A DNA stretch of 64,000 bases from Lachnoclostridium sp. An14 (lineage in GTDB: Bacteria > Bacillota > Clostridia > Lachnospirales > Lachnospiraceae), in contig NZ_NFLE01000010.1 in the NCBI RefSeq assembly GCF_002160755.1, positions 56,083 to 120,082 of the forward strand. The letters run 5' to 3'. This document shows, one piece after another, positions 16,773-25,530 of the stretch (the stretch's first letter is position 1; each line of letters begins with the position of its first letter). A program made the translations under genes and the position numbers. The notes beneath the pieces are model-generated. The model worked only from the letters and a program-made list of their open reading frames with translations, did not search any database and was not told where the DNA came from.

Positions 16773-17924
16773 TTATTTGACTCCAAAGATCGCCATGAAG
16801 GCTCCCGCCGCCACAGCCGTACCGATTACGCCGGCCACGTTGGGACCCATAGCGTGCATCAGCAGGAAGTTGGTGGGATCCGCCTCGGCGCCCACCTTCT
16901 GGGACACACGGGCTGCCATGGGCACTGCCGACACGCCGGCGGAACCGATCAGCGGATTGACCTTGCCGCCGCTCAGCTTGCACATGATCTTTCCGAAAAT
17001 CACGCCGGCCGCCGTACCCAGGGCAAAGGCCACAAGGCCCAGCACCACGATCTTGATGGTATCCAGCTTTAAGAATGCCTCAGCGCTGGTGGTAGCACCA
17101 ACAGAGGTTCCCAGCATGATTACCACGATGTACATCAGGGCGTTGGAAGCGGTCTCCGTCAGCTGTTTTACCACGCCGGACTCCCGGAACAGGTTTCCTA
17201 ACATCAGCATACCAACCAGGGGCGCCGTGGTGGGAAGGATCAGACAGACCACAACGGTTACGATGATGGGGAACAGGATCTTCTCCAGCTTGGAAACGGG
17301 ACGAAGCTGCTCCATCTTGATCTTTCTCTCCTTCTCCGTGGTCAGGAGTTTCATGATCGGAGGCTGGATAATGGGCACCAGAGCCATGTAAGAGTACGCC
17401 GCCACCGCGATGGGGCCCATGTACTCCTTCTGTCCCAGCTTTCCGCACAGGAAGATGGAGGTGGGGCCGTCCGCTCCGCCAATGATGGAGATGGCAGCCG
17501 CCGCCTTGTCGTTAAAGCCCATGAAGATGGCCATAAAATACGCTCCGTAAATACCGAACTGAGCCGCTGCGCCTAACAGAAAGCTCTTGGGGTTGGCGAT
17601 CAGGGGACCGAAGTCCGTCATGGCGCCTACGCCCATGAAGATCAGAGACGGGAAGATGCTCCACTCATCCAGAATGTAGAAGTAGTACAGCAGGCCGCCC
17701 ACCCCGTTTGCGGAATCTTCAGGAGCCAGCATAATATCCGGATAGATATTTACCAAAAGCATACCGAAGGAGATGGGAACCAGAAGAAGCGGTTCAAATC
17801 CCTTTTTGATCGCCAGATACAGGAACACGAATGCCACTGCGATCATAACGAAGTTGCCCCAGGTCAGATTTACAAATGCCGTCTGCTGAAGAAGATTCCC
17901 AAATGTTGTTAAAATATATTCCAT
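16773..17924 (-). CDS. Na+-translocating decarboxylase beta subunit (OadB/GcdB/MmdB)
   Basis: 383 residues with about ten membrane segments. Hallmarks are [10 protein letters not shown] around residue 155, the re-entrant region with its conserved Asp that is essential for Na+ transport, and [20 protein letters not shown] near the C-terminus. The subunit decarboxylates carboxybiotin and uses the energy to export Na+. It cannot be assigned to oxaloacetate, methylmalonyl-CoA or glutaconyl-CoA from its own sequence; the operon has carboxyltransferases of two kinds. Confidence 0.95.
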   Translation of the reverse strand: MEYILTTFGNLLQQTAFVNLTWGNFVMIAVAFVFLYLAIKKGFEPLLLVPISFGMLLVNIYPDIMLAPEDSANGVGGLLYYFYILDEWSIFPSLIFMGVGAMTDFGPLIANPKSFLLGAAAQFGIYGAYFMAIFMGFNDKAAAAISIIGGADGPTSIFLCGKLGQKEYMGPIAVAAYSYMALVPIIQPPIMKLLTTEKERKIKMEQLRPVSKLEKILFPIIVTVVVCLILPTTAPLVGMLMLGNLFRESGVVKQLTETASNALMYIVVIMLGTSVGATTSAEAFLKLDTIKIVVLGLVAFALGTAAGVIFGKIMCKLSGGKVNPLIGSAGVSAVPMAARVSQKVGAEADPTNFLLMHAMGPNVAGVIGTAVAAGAFMAIFGVK

Positions 17925-17974
17925 TGTTCATCCCTCCATAAAGATACGCTCAACTCACGCATCCGATTCCAGTA

Positions 17975-18346
17975 TTAGTTTAAGGTTGCGATGGTCGCGC
18001 CAGCCTCTACGGAGTCACCAACAGCTACATTGATGGATGCCACAGTTCCATCCTCGGGAGCCACGATCTCATTCTCCATCTTCATGGCTTCCAGGATCAG
18101 CAGAACCTCACCCTTCTTCACAGCCTGGCCCACGCTTGCCTTCACGCCCAGGATCTTGCCCGGCATGGGAGCGGAAACGGTAACTGCGCCCTGTGCTCCG
18201 GCGGGTGCTGCCTTGGGAGCTGCCTTCGCTGCGGGAGCGGCCTTCGGGGCTGCCTTGGGAGCGGCTGCGGGAGCGCTTACGGCTCCGTTTTCCTCTACGG
18301 TTACATCATATACATTGCCGTTTACAGTGATCGTATAGCTTTTCAT
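17975..18346 (-). CDS. Biotin carrier protein of the decarboxylase
   Basis: 123 residues. A short beta-strand N-terminus (MKSYTITVNGNVYDVTVEE) and an Ala/Pro/Lys-rich flexible hinge (about 23-52) lead to a biotinyl domain with EAMKMENEI, where K89 is the biotin site. The carrier swings carboxybiotin from the carboxyltransferase(s) to the membrane pump. It is the only biotin carrier in the operon, so both carboxyltransferase genes would have to share it. AGGAGG-type ribosome site just upstream. Confidence 0.95.
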   Translation of the reverse strand: MKSYTITVNGNVYDVTVEENGAVSAPAAAPKAAPKAAPAAKAAPKAAPAGAQGAVTVSAPMPGKILGVKASVGQAVKKGEVLLILEAMKMENEIVAPEDGTVASINVAVGDSVEAGATIATLN

Positions 18347-18365
18347 CTTTTTCTTCCTCCTAGAA

Positions 18366-19136
18366 TTATACTCGTTTCCATTTTGAACCCGGCGCTCTCT
18401 TGATGGAACGGACCACCAGTCCGTCTGCCGGTGTGCCGGTAGATGCCGCGATTGCCGCGGTGATGACCGCTACCAGCTCCAGGTCATCCACAAGCTCCTC
18501 CTCTGCTGGAACGGCTGCCTCCGCGGCTGCCGGTGCGGGAGCGGGAGCCGGCTCTGCCGGGGCATTCTTCGCTGCCATCTTTTTCTCCCAGGCATTGATG
18601 AATTTAAAGCAGCTGATCAGCAGGCTGATGAAAATCAGCACAATAAACACGGTTCCCATACCGATCAGCGTGTTCAAACCGGCTTTCACAAGACGCTCGC
18701 CTGTGGTGTACCGGGGAGACATACTGATGGAGGTTATCTCTGATATATCCTTTGTGTAATAAATGGTGCAGTCCACCAGGCGTTCCTCAAACTGAACCAC
18801 CATGTCGCAGGCGTACTCGTCATCCTGCAGTGTCACATTCGTGCTCTCTACCTTCACAAAGCTGCCGGTGTCCGCCATAATGTTTTTCCAGGTGGTATAC
18901 GCCTCCACGGAAAAGGCGCTGTCCGCCTCCTCGCTCTCCGCGATGTACTGGTCCACCGCATCCTCCGACACGGAAGTGACACTCTGCAATATTCCTTCGG
19001 AATACATGGAAACGGCGCTGGTAACTCCAAGATCCAGCTCCTTCGGCGCATTCTCCTGAGGAGCCGAGCAAGCCGACAGCGCAGCGATACCGGCCGTCAC
19101 GCAAAACGCCAGCAAAATTTTCTTTATCTTCCTCAT
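18366..19136 (-). CDS. OadG-type decarboxylase gamma subunit with extra lipoprotein domain
   Basis: 256 residues against 80-120 for a usual OadG. Residues 1-23 are a lipoprotein signal (ALSAC, lipidated C23). Residues 30-145 form an extracytoplasmic domain not found in classical OadG (VTLQDDEYACDMVVQFEERL). The single membrane segment (about 152-180, GMGTVFIVLIFISLLISC) is the OadG anchor, followed by a Pro/Ala-rich tail. The gamma subunit normally holds the carboxyltransferase to the beta subunit from the inner side. With a cleaved, lipidated outer domain this protein would span the membrane with a large external part. It lies between the carboxyltransferase and biotin carrier genes. Confidence 0.8.
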   Translation of the reverse strand: MRKIKKILLAFCVTAGIAALSACSAPQENAPKELDLGVTSAVSMYSEGILQSVTSVSEDAVDQYIAESEEADSAFSVEAYTTWKNIMADTGSFVKVESTNVTLQDDEYACDMVVQFEERLVDCTIYYTKDISEITSISMSPRYTTGERLVKAGLNTLIGMGTVFIVLIFISLLISCFKFINAWEKKMAAKNAPAEPAPAPAPAAAEAAVPAEEELVDDLELVAVITAAIAASTGTPADGLVVRSIKRAPGSKWKRV

Positions 19137-19154
19137 ATCACTGTCACCTCGTCC

Positions 19155-20609
19155 TTAGACCGTGCCATGTTTCTTTGCCGGCCTGTCCTCTCTCTTTGTA
19201 AACAGCATCTCAAACGCAGCGATCACCCGTTTTCTCGTCTCCTGCGCCTCAATAATATCGTCTACATATCCCCTTCTGGCTGCTGCCTCCGCGCTGGACT
19301 GAAGTGCGCGGTACTCCGCCGCCTTCTCGCTGATCAGGGCCGCCGCGTCCTCTGACTGGGCGATCTCGCCGGCATACATGATCTTTGCCGCGCAGGCCGC
19401 ATCCATCATGCCGATCTCAGCGTTCGGCCAGGCGTATACCATATCCGCTCCCACTGCCTTGCTGGCCATGGTCAGATAGGCGGTGCCGTAAGCCTTTCCG
19501 GTGATCACCGTCACCTTCGGAACGGTGGCGTTCGCGTAAGCATAGGTCAGCTTTGCCGCTGCCTTCGCGATCTTCTTCTCCGTGCACTTTACAGCCTGAT
19601 AGCCCTTTACATTTACCAGGGTCAGCACCGGGATATTGAAGGCGTCGCAGAACTTCACCATCTCCTCGGCCTTCTCGCAGCCTCTGGAGGTGAGTCCGCC
19701 GTCAAATTCCTTCTCCTTCTCTCCGTTCTCCCCGTACACTTCCGTGCGGTTGGCCACACAGCCTACGGTCATGCCGTTTAAGCGGATAAAGCCGGTCACC
19801 ATGGCCGGTCCGTAAGCCGCTTTCGTCTCCACGAAGAAGTTGTCATCGGAGATGGCCTTTAACGCCTCTTTCGTATCGCCGGCCCAGCCCTCAATGCCTT
19901 CGCAAAGACGGTTCAAGTCATCGGTGCACTCGTCGTAGGACATATCGTCTTCATTGTTTGCGGGAAGAATGGAAATGAGAGTTCTGATCTGCTCCAAAAC
20001 CTCTGCCTCAGAGCCGGTGAAATCGACGGTTCCCGTCTCCTCACTCTGGAACTTCGCGGAGGAGGTGTCGCATTTCTCCTTATAGTTTCCGTCCAGGGTG
20101 TTCGGGGAATTGACAAAGAGCCTGCCTGTCTTCTCCTCCATGAGGGTAAAGTCAGCGAGAGCCGCGGACACTGCCATGCCGCCGCCGCAGGAACCAAATA
20201 TAGCACAGATCTGCGGAACGACGCCGGAGGCCAGGGACTGTGCCAGGTACAGCTCACCGAATCCGGCCAGGGCATCGGTCGCTTCCTGCAGTCTCAGTCC
20301 GGCGCAGTCGATGAGGCCAATGACAGGGGCGCCCATCTTCATCGCCATTCCGTAGATATTGGAAATCTTTTTCGCGTGCATCTCACCGATGGAGCCTCCC
20401 AGTACAGAGGCATCCTGGCTGTACACATAAACGAGCCCGCCGTCAATGGTGCCGTATCCGGTAACCACGCCATCGGCAGGAGTTTCTTTCGCAGTCATGT
20501 TAAAATCAGTGTTTCTGGCAGTCACGCGACCGCCGATTTCCACAAAACTGCCCTCATCAAGTAACATCTGAATCCGATTACTTGCTGATGTTTGTGCTGA
20601 ATTACTCAT
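19155..20609 (-). CDS. Acyl-CoA-type carboxyltransferase subunit (MmdA / 12S family)
   Basis: 484 residues from the ATG at 20609, which has GGAGGG 7 bases upstream. Two crotonase-like halves form the carboxyltransferase fold: the first has YSQDASVLGGSIGEMHAKK and IFGSCGGGMAVSAALAD, the second GPAMVTGFIRLNGMTVGCVA and ITGKAYGTAYLTMASKAVGA. Such subunits carry CO2 between carrier biotin and an acyl-CoA (methylmalonyl-CoA, malonyl-CoA or glutaconyl-CoA). It is first in the operon, before the OadG-like, biotin, OadB-like and OadA-like genes. The substrate cannot be decided from sequence; methylmalonyl-CoA is the usual choice for this size class. Confidence 0.9.
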   Translation of the reverse strand: MSNSAQTSASNRIQMLLDEGSFVEIGGRVTARNTDFNMTAKETPADGVVTGYGTIDGGLVYVYSQDASVLGGSIGEMHAKKISNIYGMAMKMGAPVIGLIDCAGLRLQEATDALAGFGELYLAQSLASGVVPQICAIFGSCGGGMAVSAALADFTLMEEKTGRLFVNSPNTLDGNYKEKCDTSSAKFQSEETGTVDFTGSEAEVLEQIRTLISILPANNEDDMSYDECTDDLNRLCEGIEGWAGDTKEALKAISDDNFFVETKAAYGPAMVTGFIRLNGMTVGCVANRTEVYGENGEKEKEFDGGLTSRGCEKAEEMVKFCDAFNIPVLTLVNVKGYQAVKCTEKKIAKAAAKLTYAYANATVPKVTVITGKAYGTAYLTMASKAVGADMVYAWPNAEIGMMDAACAAKIMYAGEIAQSEDAAALISEKAAEYRALQSSAEAAARRGYVDDIIEAQETRKRVIAAFEMLFTKREDRPAKKHGTV

Positions 20610-20734
20610 TTTGCAGCCCTCCATTTTGTAATATTTTCACAATAGTGTTAAATCCTTAACAAACTATTGCTTGGTAAATCAAATTTCTGCCGATTATAAT
20701 TGTATAATGAGTTCCCAAAAATTTCAAGTGATTT

Positions 20735-21619
20735 TTAGGAATTTTTGCCAATGGATCCACTCTGCTGTTCTTTTTCTAAAAATCGTTTCCCGAGGGTGAA
20801 TCCGCGGCCCCGCACCTCCGTAACCCGGTTGATGATCATAAAGGCTTTGGGATCCAGCTCCGTCACCAGGGCGCTCAGCCGGTGGAGCTCCCTGCTGCTT
20901 AAAACAGTCATGATCTCGTAGGACTCCTCTCCCAGATAACCGCCCTTCATGGCCAGAAGGGTGGTGCCCCGGTCCAGGCGGGTCTGGATGGCCAGGTTGA
21001 TCTTCTCGTAGTTTCCGCTGATGATCTTTACCTGTACCTGAGAGGTGCCCAGAGTGATGATTTTGTCGATCACCGTGGTGTAAATGACGATCAGAATAAT
21101 GCTGTAGAGCATCCGCTCCAGGCCGGAAAAGCCCACCTGGAAAGCCAGGATGCAGAAGTCAAACACGTACATGGTGGCCCCCACGGGAAGTCCCAGTTTC
21201 CGGTTCAGAAGGATGGGCGGGATGTCCATGCCTCCGGTGGAGGCGCCTACCCGCAGCACCAGGCCCAGGCCCAGACCCACCAGAAGGCCGCCGATGACTG
21301 TGGCCAGCATCATGTCCTCTGTTAAAGGCACCGGCACCATGCGCTGCACCAGCTCCAGAATAAAGGGGGAATAGAAGGTGCTGATGATGGTCATAAGGGC
21401 AAAGCCTTTCCCGAGAATGGCCGCCCCCACTAAAAATAAGGCCACGTTAAGCACCGCCAAAGCCACGGAGACGGGGATTCCCGTGTAGTGATTCACCGCC
21501 AAACCGATACCGGTGGCCCCTCCCATCATCATCCCCGCCGGGATGAGAAAGCCGCCGATCCCCAGGGCGGATATGGTATTTCCCAAAAATACGCTGCCAA
21601 TGGTCATGATCCGTTTCAT
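20735..21619 (-). CDS. YitT family membrane protein
   Basis: 294 residues. Five or six membrane segments (DUF161) span about 5-195, including GLGLVLRVGASTGGMDI, the family core. A cytoplasmic DUF2179 domain (about 200-285, SNYEKI-like region then GTTLLAMKGGYLGEESYEI) follows; this domain is thought to bind nucleotide-like ligands. Role unknown in most bacteria. AGGAG lies 7 bases before the ATG. It is alone between the dacF terminator and the decarboxylase operon. Confidence 0.92.
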   Translation of the reverse strand: MKRIMTIGSVFLGNTISALGIGGFLIPAGMMMGGATGIGLAVNHYTGIPVSVALAVLNVALFLVGAAILGKGFALMTIISTFYSPFILELVQRMVPVPLTEDMMLATVIGGLLVGLGLGLVLRVGASTGGMDIPPILLNRKLGLPVGATMYVFDFCILAFQVGFSGLERMLYSIILIVIYTTVIDKIITLGTSQVQVKIISGNYEKINLAIQTRLDRGTTLLAMKGGYLGEESYEIMTVLSSRELHRLSALVTELDPKAFMIINRVTEVRGRGFTLGKRFLEKEQQSGSIGKNS

Positions 21620-21667
21620 AACATTTCTCCTTTTATCACTTTAGTCCTTTACAACAGGCCCGCCGCA

Positions 21668-21696
21668 AAGGAAAAGGCAGGCCCTGGGGCCTGCCT
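21668..21696 (-). terminator. Terminator of the D-Ala-D-Ala carboxypeptidase gene
   Basis: On the minus strand AGGCAGGCC, four bases and GGCCTGCCT are followed by TTTCCTTT. Confidence 0.8.
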
Positions 21697-21788
21697 GTGG
21701 TTTCTGATGATGCTGTTGTTCCATTTTTCCATCTTGTGCGGTCTGTCATAATGGTACTGCCTTTCTTTACCTGTCTGAGTATAGCACG

Positions 21789-23030
21789 CTAGCCGCGGCT
21801 GCGCAAGAAGTATTTTCCCAGCACATCCTCCAGACACCAGCGCATGGTGATCTCCCCCACATTTCCTCTGGCGGTCACGGGAAAGGTGGCCACCACCTCC
21901 CCGTTCAGAGAGTAGATCACCCGGCCCACCTCCTCCCCTTCCCGCACTGGGGCGCGCAGGGTTTTCGATTCCCGATAGCTCACCTTTACCTCCTCTCCCT
22001 CCTTTAAAAGGAGCTCCAGACTCCCGCCTCCTTCCGGCAGGCCGATTTCCACCTCCGCTTTCTTTCCCAGATTCCCGTCCTCCGGGATCCCGTTTTCCAC
22101 AGAGGCCGGGAGGAAGGAACGGTCCCTCCACACATCGCGGTACTCGTATTCCTCCAGGCCATATTCCATCAGCTCTCTCGTATCGGACCACTTATACGTC
22201 TTGTGAGGGGGCCAGCCGCAGCCTAAAAGGGCCACGATCAGGGATTTTCCGTCCCGCTCCAGGGCGCCCACGTAGGAGTAGCCGGCTCCGCCTGTAAATC
22301 CCGTCTTTCCCGACAGCGCTCCTTCCATCATGGTGAGAAAGGCGTTGTGGTTTACACAGGAATAGGTTCCTTTCCCGTCGAGATCGGAAAAGGAGTAGGA
22401 CGGGGCCCTGGTGATTTCCAGAAATTCCTCCCGTTTCGGCGATTCGTAGACGCAGTAGCGCATGATCCGCGCCAGATCCGCCGCCGTGGTGGAATGGGGA
22501 CGCTCCGTTCCCGTCTCGTCCGCGGAGGCGGCGTCCAGGCCGTTTGGCGTCACAAACCACGTGTCGGCACAGCCCAGCTCCCCGGCTTTTTCATTCATCC
22601 GGGCAGCAAAGTCCTCCACAGTGCCGGCAATGGCCTCTGCCACTGCCACCGCCGTATCGTTGTGAGACTCCAGCATCAGAGAATGGAGGAGATCCTTCAA
22701 ATAGAATCTGCGGCCGGCGGGAGCGCCCAGTTTTACCTGGGGCTGGGAGGCGGCCAGGGAGGAAAATTCCACCTCCGCCGCCGGATCCCCCTGCTCCAGG
22801 GCCAAAATGCAGGTCATAATCTTGGTGGTGCTGGCCATGGGCCGCTTTTCTCTCTCATTTTTTCCATATAAAATGCGGCCGGAGTCCCCGTCCATGAGCA
22901 CTGCCGACTGGGCGTACAGCTCCGGTGCTTTTTCCCTTTCCTCTCCGCGGACGGCCTCCGCCCCGCCGCCGCTTATGAGCGCCGCCGCAAGCAGTGCCGC
23001 CAGAAAATGCCTCAGCCGCCGGATCCTCAT
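21789..23030 (-). CDS. D-alanyl-D-alanine carboxypeptidase (PBP5/DacF type)
   Basis: 413 residues. A signal peptide (about 1-27) precedes a serine peptidase S11 domain with all three active-site motifs: S67-T-T-K70, S122-H-N124 and K-T-G in SGKTGFTGG (about 242-244). A C-terminal beta-rich PBP5_C domain (about 300-390) follows; the protein ends in a short amphipathic stretch (CLEDVLGKYFLRSRG). It trims D-Ala from peptidoglycan stem peptides. In spore formers this class includes the sporulation gene dacF, but vegetative copies look alike, so I leave the symbol blank. The upstream 70 bases hold two copies of GCATAAAACC (minus strand) 16 bases apart, of unknown meaning. Confidence 0.92.
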   Translation of the reverse strand: MRIRRLRHFLAALLAAALISGGGAEAVRGEEREKAPELYAQSAVLMDGDSGRILYGKNEREKRPMASTTKIMTCILALEQGDPAAEVEFSSLAASQPQVKLGAPAGRRFYLKDLLHSLMLESHNDTAVAVAEAIAGTVEDFAARMNEKAGELGCADTWFVTPNGLDAASADETGTERPHSTTAADLARIMRYCVYESPKREEFLEITRAPSYSFSDLDGKGTYSCVNHNAFLTMMEGALSGKTGFTGGAGYSYVGALERDGKSLIVALLGCGWPPHKTYKWSDTRELMEYGLEEYEYRDVWRDRSFLPASVENGIPEDGNLGKKAEVEIGLPEGGGSLELLLKEGEEVKVSYRESKTLRAPVREGEEVGRVIYSLNGEVVATFPVTARGNVGEITMRWCLEDVLGKYFLRSRG

Positions 23031-23186
23031 TTCCGCCAGCCTCCCGTCCCGGTTTCCTTTTATTTTATTCGCGGCGGGGCGGTTTTATGCGGCTGGGTTT
23101 TATGCCTGGATGTTTTATAATATTGAAGGAATTTCTCTGCTGACTTTCAGGGCTGACTTTTTGGTGCATTTTTTGCAAAAGCCCTC

Positions 23187-23215
23187 TTGTAATCGAACAT
23201 ACATTCTGTTATAAT
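23187..23215 (+). promoter_or_regulatory. dinB promoter with LexA-like box in the spacer
   Basis: TTGTAA (23187-23192) and TATAAT (23210-23215) are 17 bases apart. The spacer contains CGAACATACATTCT (23194-23207), close to the Gram-positive LexA box CGAAC-N4-GTTCG, with the right half imperfect. This would place dinB under SOS control. Confidence 0.65.
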
Positions 23216-23330
23216 AAGGACAACCCTTTCTTCCCGGTGATTGTCTGATCCGTTTCCCCCTTTCTTTCAGATTGATTTCCTCCCGCAGGAGGATGGCCGC
23301 CGGAAGATTTCTCTGCTGTGAGGTGATATT

Positions 23331-24611
23331 ATGGAACGGGAACGTCTGATTTTTCATATTGATGTGAATTCCGCTTTTTTAAGCTGGGAGTCCGTGGACC
23401 GGCTAAAGAAGGATCCTACGGCTCTGGATCTGCGCACCATCCCTTCCGCCGTGGGCGGCGATGCCAGCAAACGTCACGGCATCGTGCTGGCAAAGTCCAC
23501 CCCGGCGAAACGATACGGCGTCACCACGGGAGAACCTCTGGCTCAGGCGCTGAAAAAGTGTCCGCATCTGATGGTGGTTCCCTCCCACTTTGAGATCTAT
23601 GTGGCCAGCTCCCGCCGGCTTTTAAAACTTCTGGAGGAGTATACCCCGGACATTGAGAAATTCAGCATTGACGAGGCGTTTCTGGATATGACGGAGACCA
23701 TTCATCTCTTTGGGGAGCCTCTCGCGGTGGCGGATGGAATCCGCAGACGGGTGCGGGAGGAACTGGGCTTTACGGTAAACGTGGGCATTTCCTCCAATAA
23801 GCTCCTGGCAAAAATGGCCTCTGATTTTGAGAAGCCGGACCGCACTCACACCCTGTTTCCCGCCGAGGTTCCGGAGAAAATGTGGCCCCTGCCGATCCGG
23901 GAGCTGTTCCTGGTGGGAGGAGCCGCCCAGAAAAAGCTGGAGTCCCTGGGACTGCACACCATCGGCGAGCTGGCTCACAGCGACCCGGAGCTTTTAGCCC
24001 TGCATTTAGGCGGAAAATACGCCCGCCTCATCCACGACTATGCCAATGGGCTGGACAGCGAGCCGGTTGCCGAGCGAACTGCCATGAACAAGGGCTACGG
24101 CAACCGGATTACCCTTTCCCGTGACGTCTCCGACATGGAGGAGGCCCGCCACGTCCTCCTGTCCCTGGCGGAGACCGTAGGCGCCCGCCTGCGGGCGGAC
24201 CACGTACTGTGCAACCAGGTGTGCGTGGAGCTGAGGGACTGGAGATTCCATTCTTCCTCCCACCAGGGCGCTCTCCACTTCGCCACCGATTCCACTTCCG
24301 TGATCTACGAGGAGGCCTGCCGGCTGCTGGAAGAATTCTGGGACCGAACGCCCGTCCGCCTCATCGGGATCCGCACCGGGAAAATCTCCGATCACGGCTT
24401 TGTCCAGATGAGTCTGTTTGAGACAGAGCAGGACCGGAAACGTCTGGAAATGGAAAAAGCAGTGGACGCCATCCGCAGCCGTTTCGGCACTGACAGTGTG
24501 AAACGGGCCAGTTTCCTGGCAAAGGATTCCCTGGTCGATCACGCAGCCTCCAAACACAAGCATCTTGGAAATCAGAAGGGAGACCCTCATGAAACGGACA
24601 CTGACCTATGA
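23331..24611 (+). CDS. dinB: Y-family DNA polymerase IV
   Basis: 426 residues. The Y-family palm has D11 in FHIDVNSAFLSWE and D114-E115 in FSIDEAFLDMT, the metal ligands. Thumb and little-finger domains follow (GISSNKLLAKMASD, GGKYARLIHDYANG). The motif QMSLF at about 358 is a sliding-clamp binding peptide. The enzyme copies past damaged bases with low fidelity. The upstream promoter carries a LexA-like box. The 3' end overlaps the RluA-type gene by 23 bases, so the two may be read together. The N-terminus IDVNSAFLSWES is typical of the clostridial DinB branch. Confidence 0.95.
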   Translation: MERERLIFHIDVNSAFLSWESVDRLKKDPTALDLRTIPSAVGGDASKRHGIVLAKSTPAKRYGVTTGEPLAQALKKCPHLMVVPSHFEIYVASSRRLLKLLEEYTPDIEKFSIDEAFLDMTETIHLFGEPLAVADGIRRRVREELGFTVNVGISSNKLLAKMASDFEKPDRTHTLFPAEVPEKMWPLPIRELFLVGGAAQKKLESLGLHTIGELAHSDPELLALHLGGKYARLIHDYANGLDSEPVAERTAMNKGYGNRITLSRDVSDMEEARHVLLSLAETVGARLRADHVLCNQVCVELRDWRFHSSSHQGALHFATDSTSVIYEEACRLLEEFWDRTPVRLIGIRTGKISDHGFVQMSLFETEQDRKRLEMEKAVDAIRSRFGTDSVKRASFLAKDSLVDHAASKHKHLGNQKGDPHETDTDL

Positions 24612-25530
24612 GATTGAGCCGGAAGCAGCCGGCCTGACCGTGGGACAATACTTAGAGGAGCTTGGATGCTCCAGAAATGTCATTTCCCGCCTGAAGACTT
24701 CTCCGGCAGGGCTTTGCGTGGACGGAACGGAAGTCTTTTCCTCTTACCGCCTCACTGCCGGGGAAGCCCTGACCATCTGCCTTCCGGAGGAGGAGACTCC
24801 CCAGGCCTTCGCGCCGGAGCCTATGGATCTGAATCTTGTCTACGAGGATGAAGACCTGCTGGTGGTAAATAAGGCCAGCGGCGTTCCCGTTCACCCTTCC
24901 CCCGGCCATTATACCGGCACTCTGGCCAACGGGATGGCCTGGTATTTTCTTCAGAAGGGAGAACCCTTCGTATACCGGGCAGTCAACCGGCTGGACCGGG
25001 ACACCACCGGCCTGCTGATCCTGGCCCGGAACCAGCTCTCCGCCTCCATTCTCTCCTCCATGGGGGAAAAGCGGCTTATCCGGAGAGAGTATCTGGCCAT
25101 CGCCAAGGGGAAGGTTCCTGAGGAAGGCATCATCGACGCCCCCATCGCCAGAAAGGAGGGCTCCATTCTGGAGCGGATCGTGTCCCCAGGCGGAGAAACG
25201 GCCCGCACCCGCTACCGGACGCTCCTGTACCATCCTTCTCTGGATCTCTCCCTGGTGAGTCTGCGGTTGGAGACGGGACGGACGCACCAGATCCGCGTCC
25301 ATATGGCCCACATCGGCCATCCTCTGCCAGGTGATTTCCTGTACTGCCCCGACTTTTCCGTGATCCAGCGGCAGGCCCTTCACTCCCACGCGCTGACCTT
25401 TCCCCATCCCATCACGAAAAAGGAGCTCCATTTCGAAGCTCCTCTGCCAGATGATATGCAGTTTATTCTCTCCGGCGTCTCTCTGCCGGCTACAGCTGGC
25501 GGCGCAGGCCTTTGGGGTAGTGGTTTTTAA
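24589..25530 (+). CDS. RluA-family pseudouridine synthase
   Basis: 313 residues from the ATG at 24589, which has GGGAG 6 bases upstream and sits inside the end of dinB. An N-terminal S4-like RNA-binding stretch (about 1-70) is followed by the synthase domain with VNRLDRDTTGLLILARN, whose Asp is the catalytic residue, and RTHQIRVHMAHIGHPLPGD. It isomerises uridine to pseudouridine in rRNA or tRNA; the exact target cannot be told. The last 41 bases overlap the tail of the convergent methyltransferase gene. Confidence 0.93.
   Translation: MKRTLTYEIEPEAAGLTVGQYLEELGCSRNVISRLKTSPAGLCVDGTEVFSSYRLTAGEALTICLPEEETPQAFAPEPMDLNLVYEDEDLLVVNKASGVPVHPSPGHYTGTLANGMAWYFLQKGEPFVYRAVNRLDRDTTGLLILARNQLSASILSSMGEKRLIRREYLAIAKGKVPEEGIIDAPIARKEGSILERIVSPGGETARTRYRTLLYHPSLDLSLVSLRLETGRTHQIRVHMAHIGHPLPGDFLYCPDFSVIQRQALHSHALTFPHPITKKELHFEAPLPDDMQFILSGVSLPATAGGAGLWGSGF

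Noticed and set aside
20641..20720. Promoter for the decarboxylase operon
   Set aside because: TATAAT-like and TATACA-like hexamers exist, but no -35 hexamer stands at a usual distance; not enough to call.
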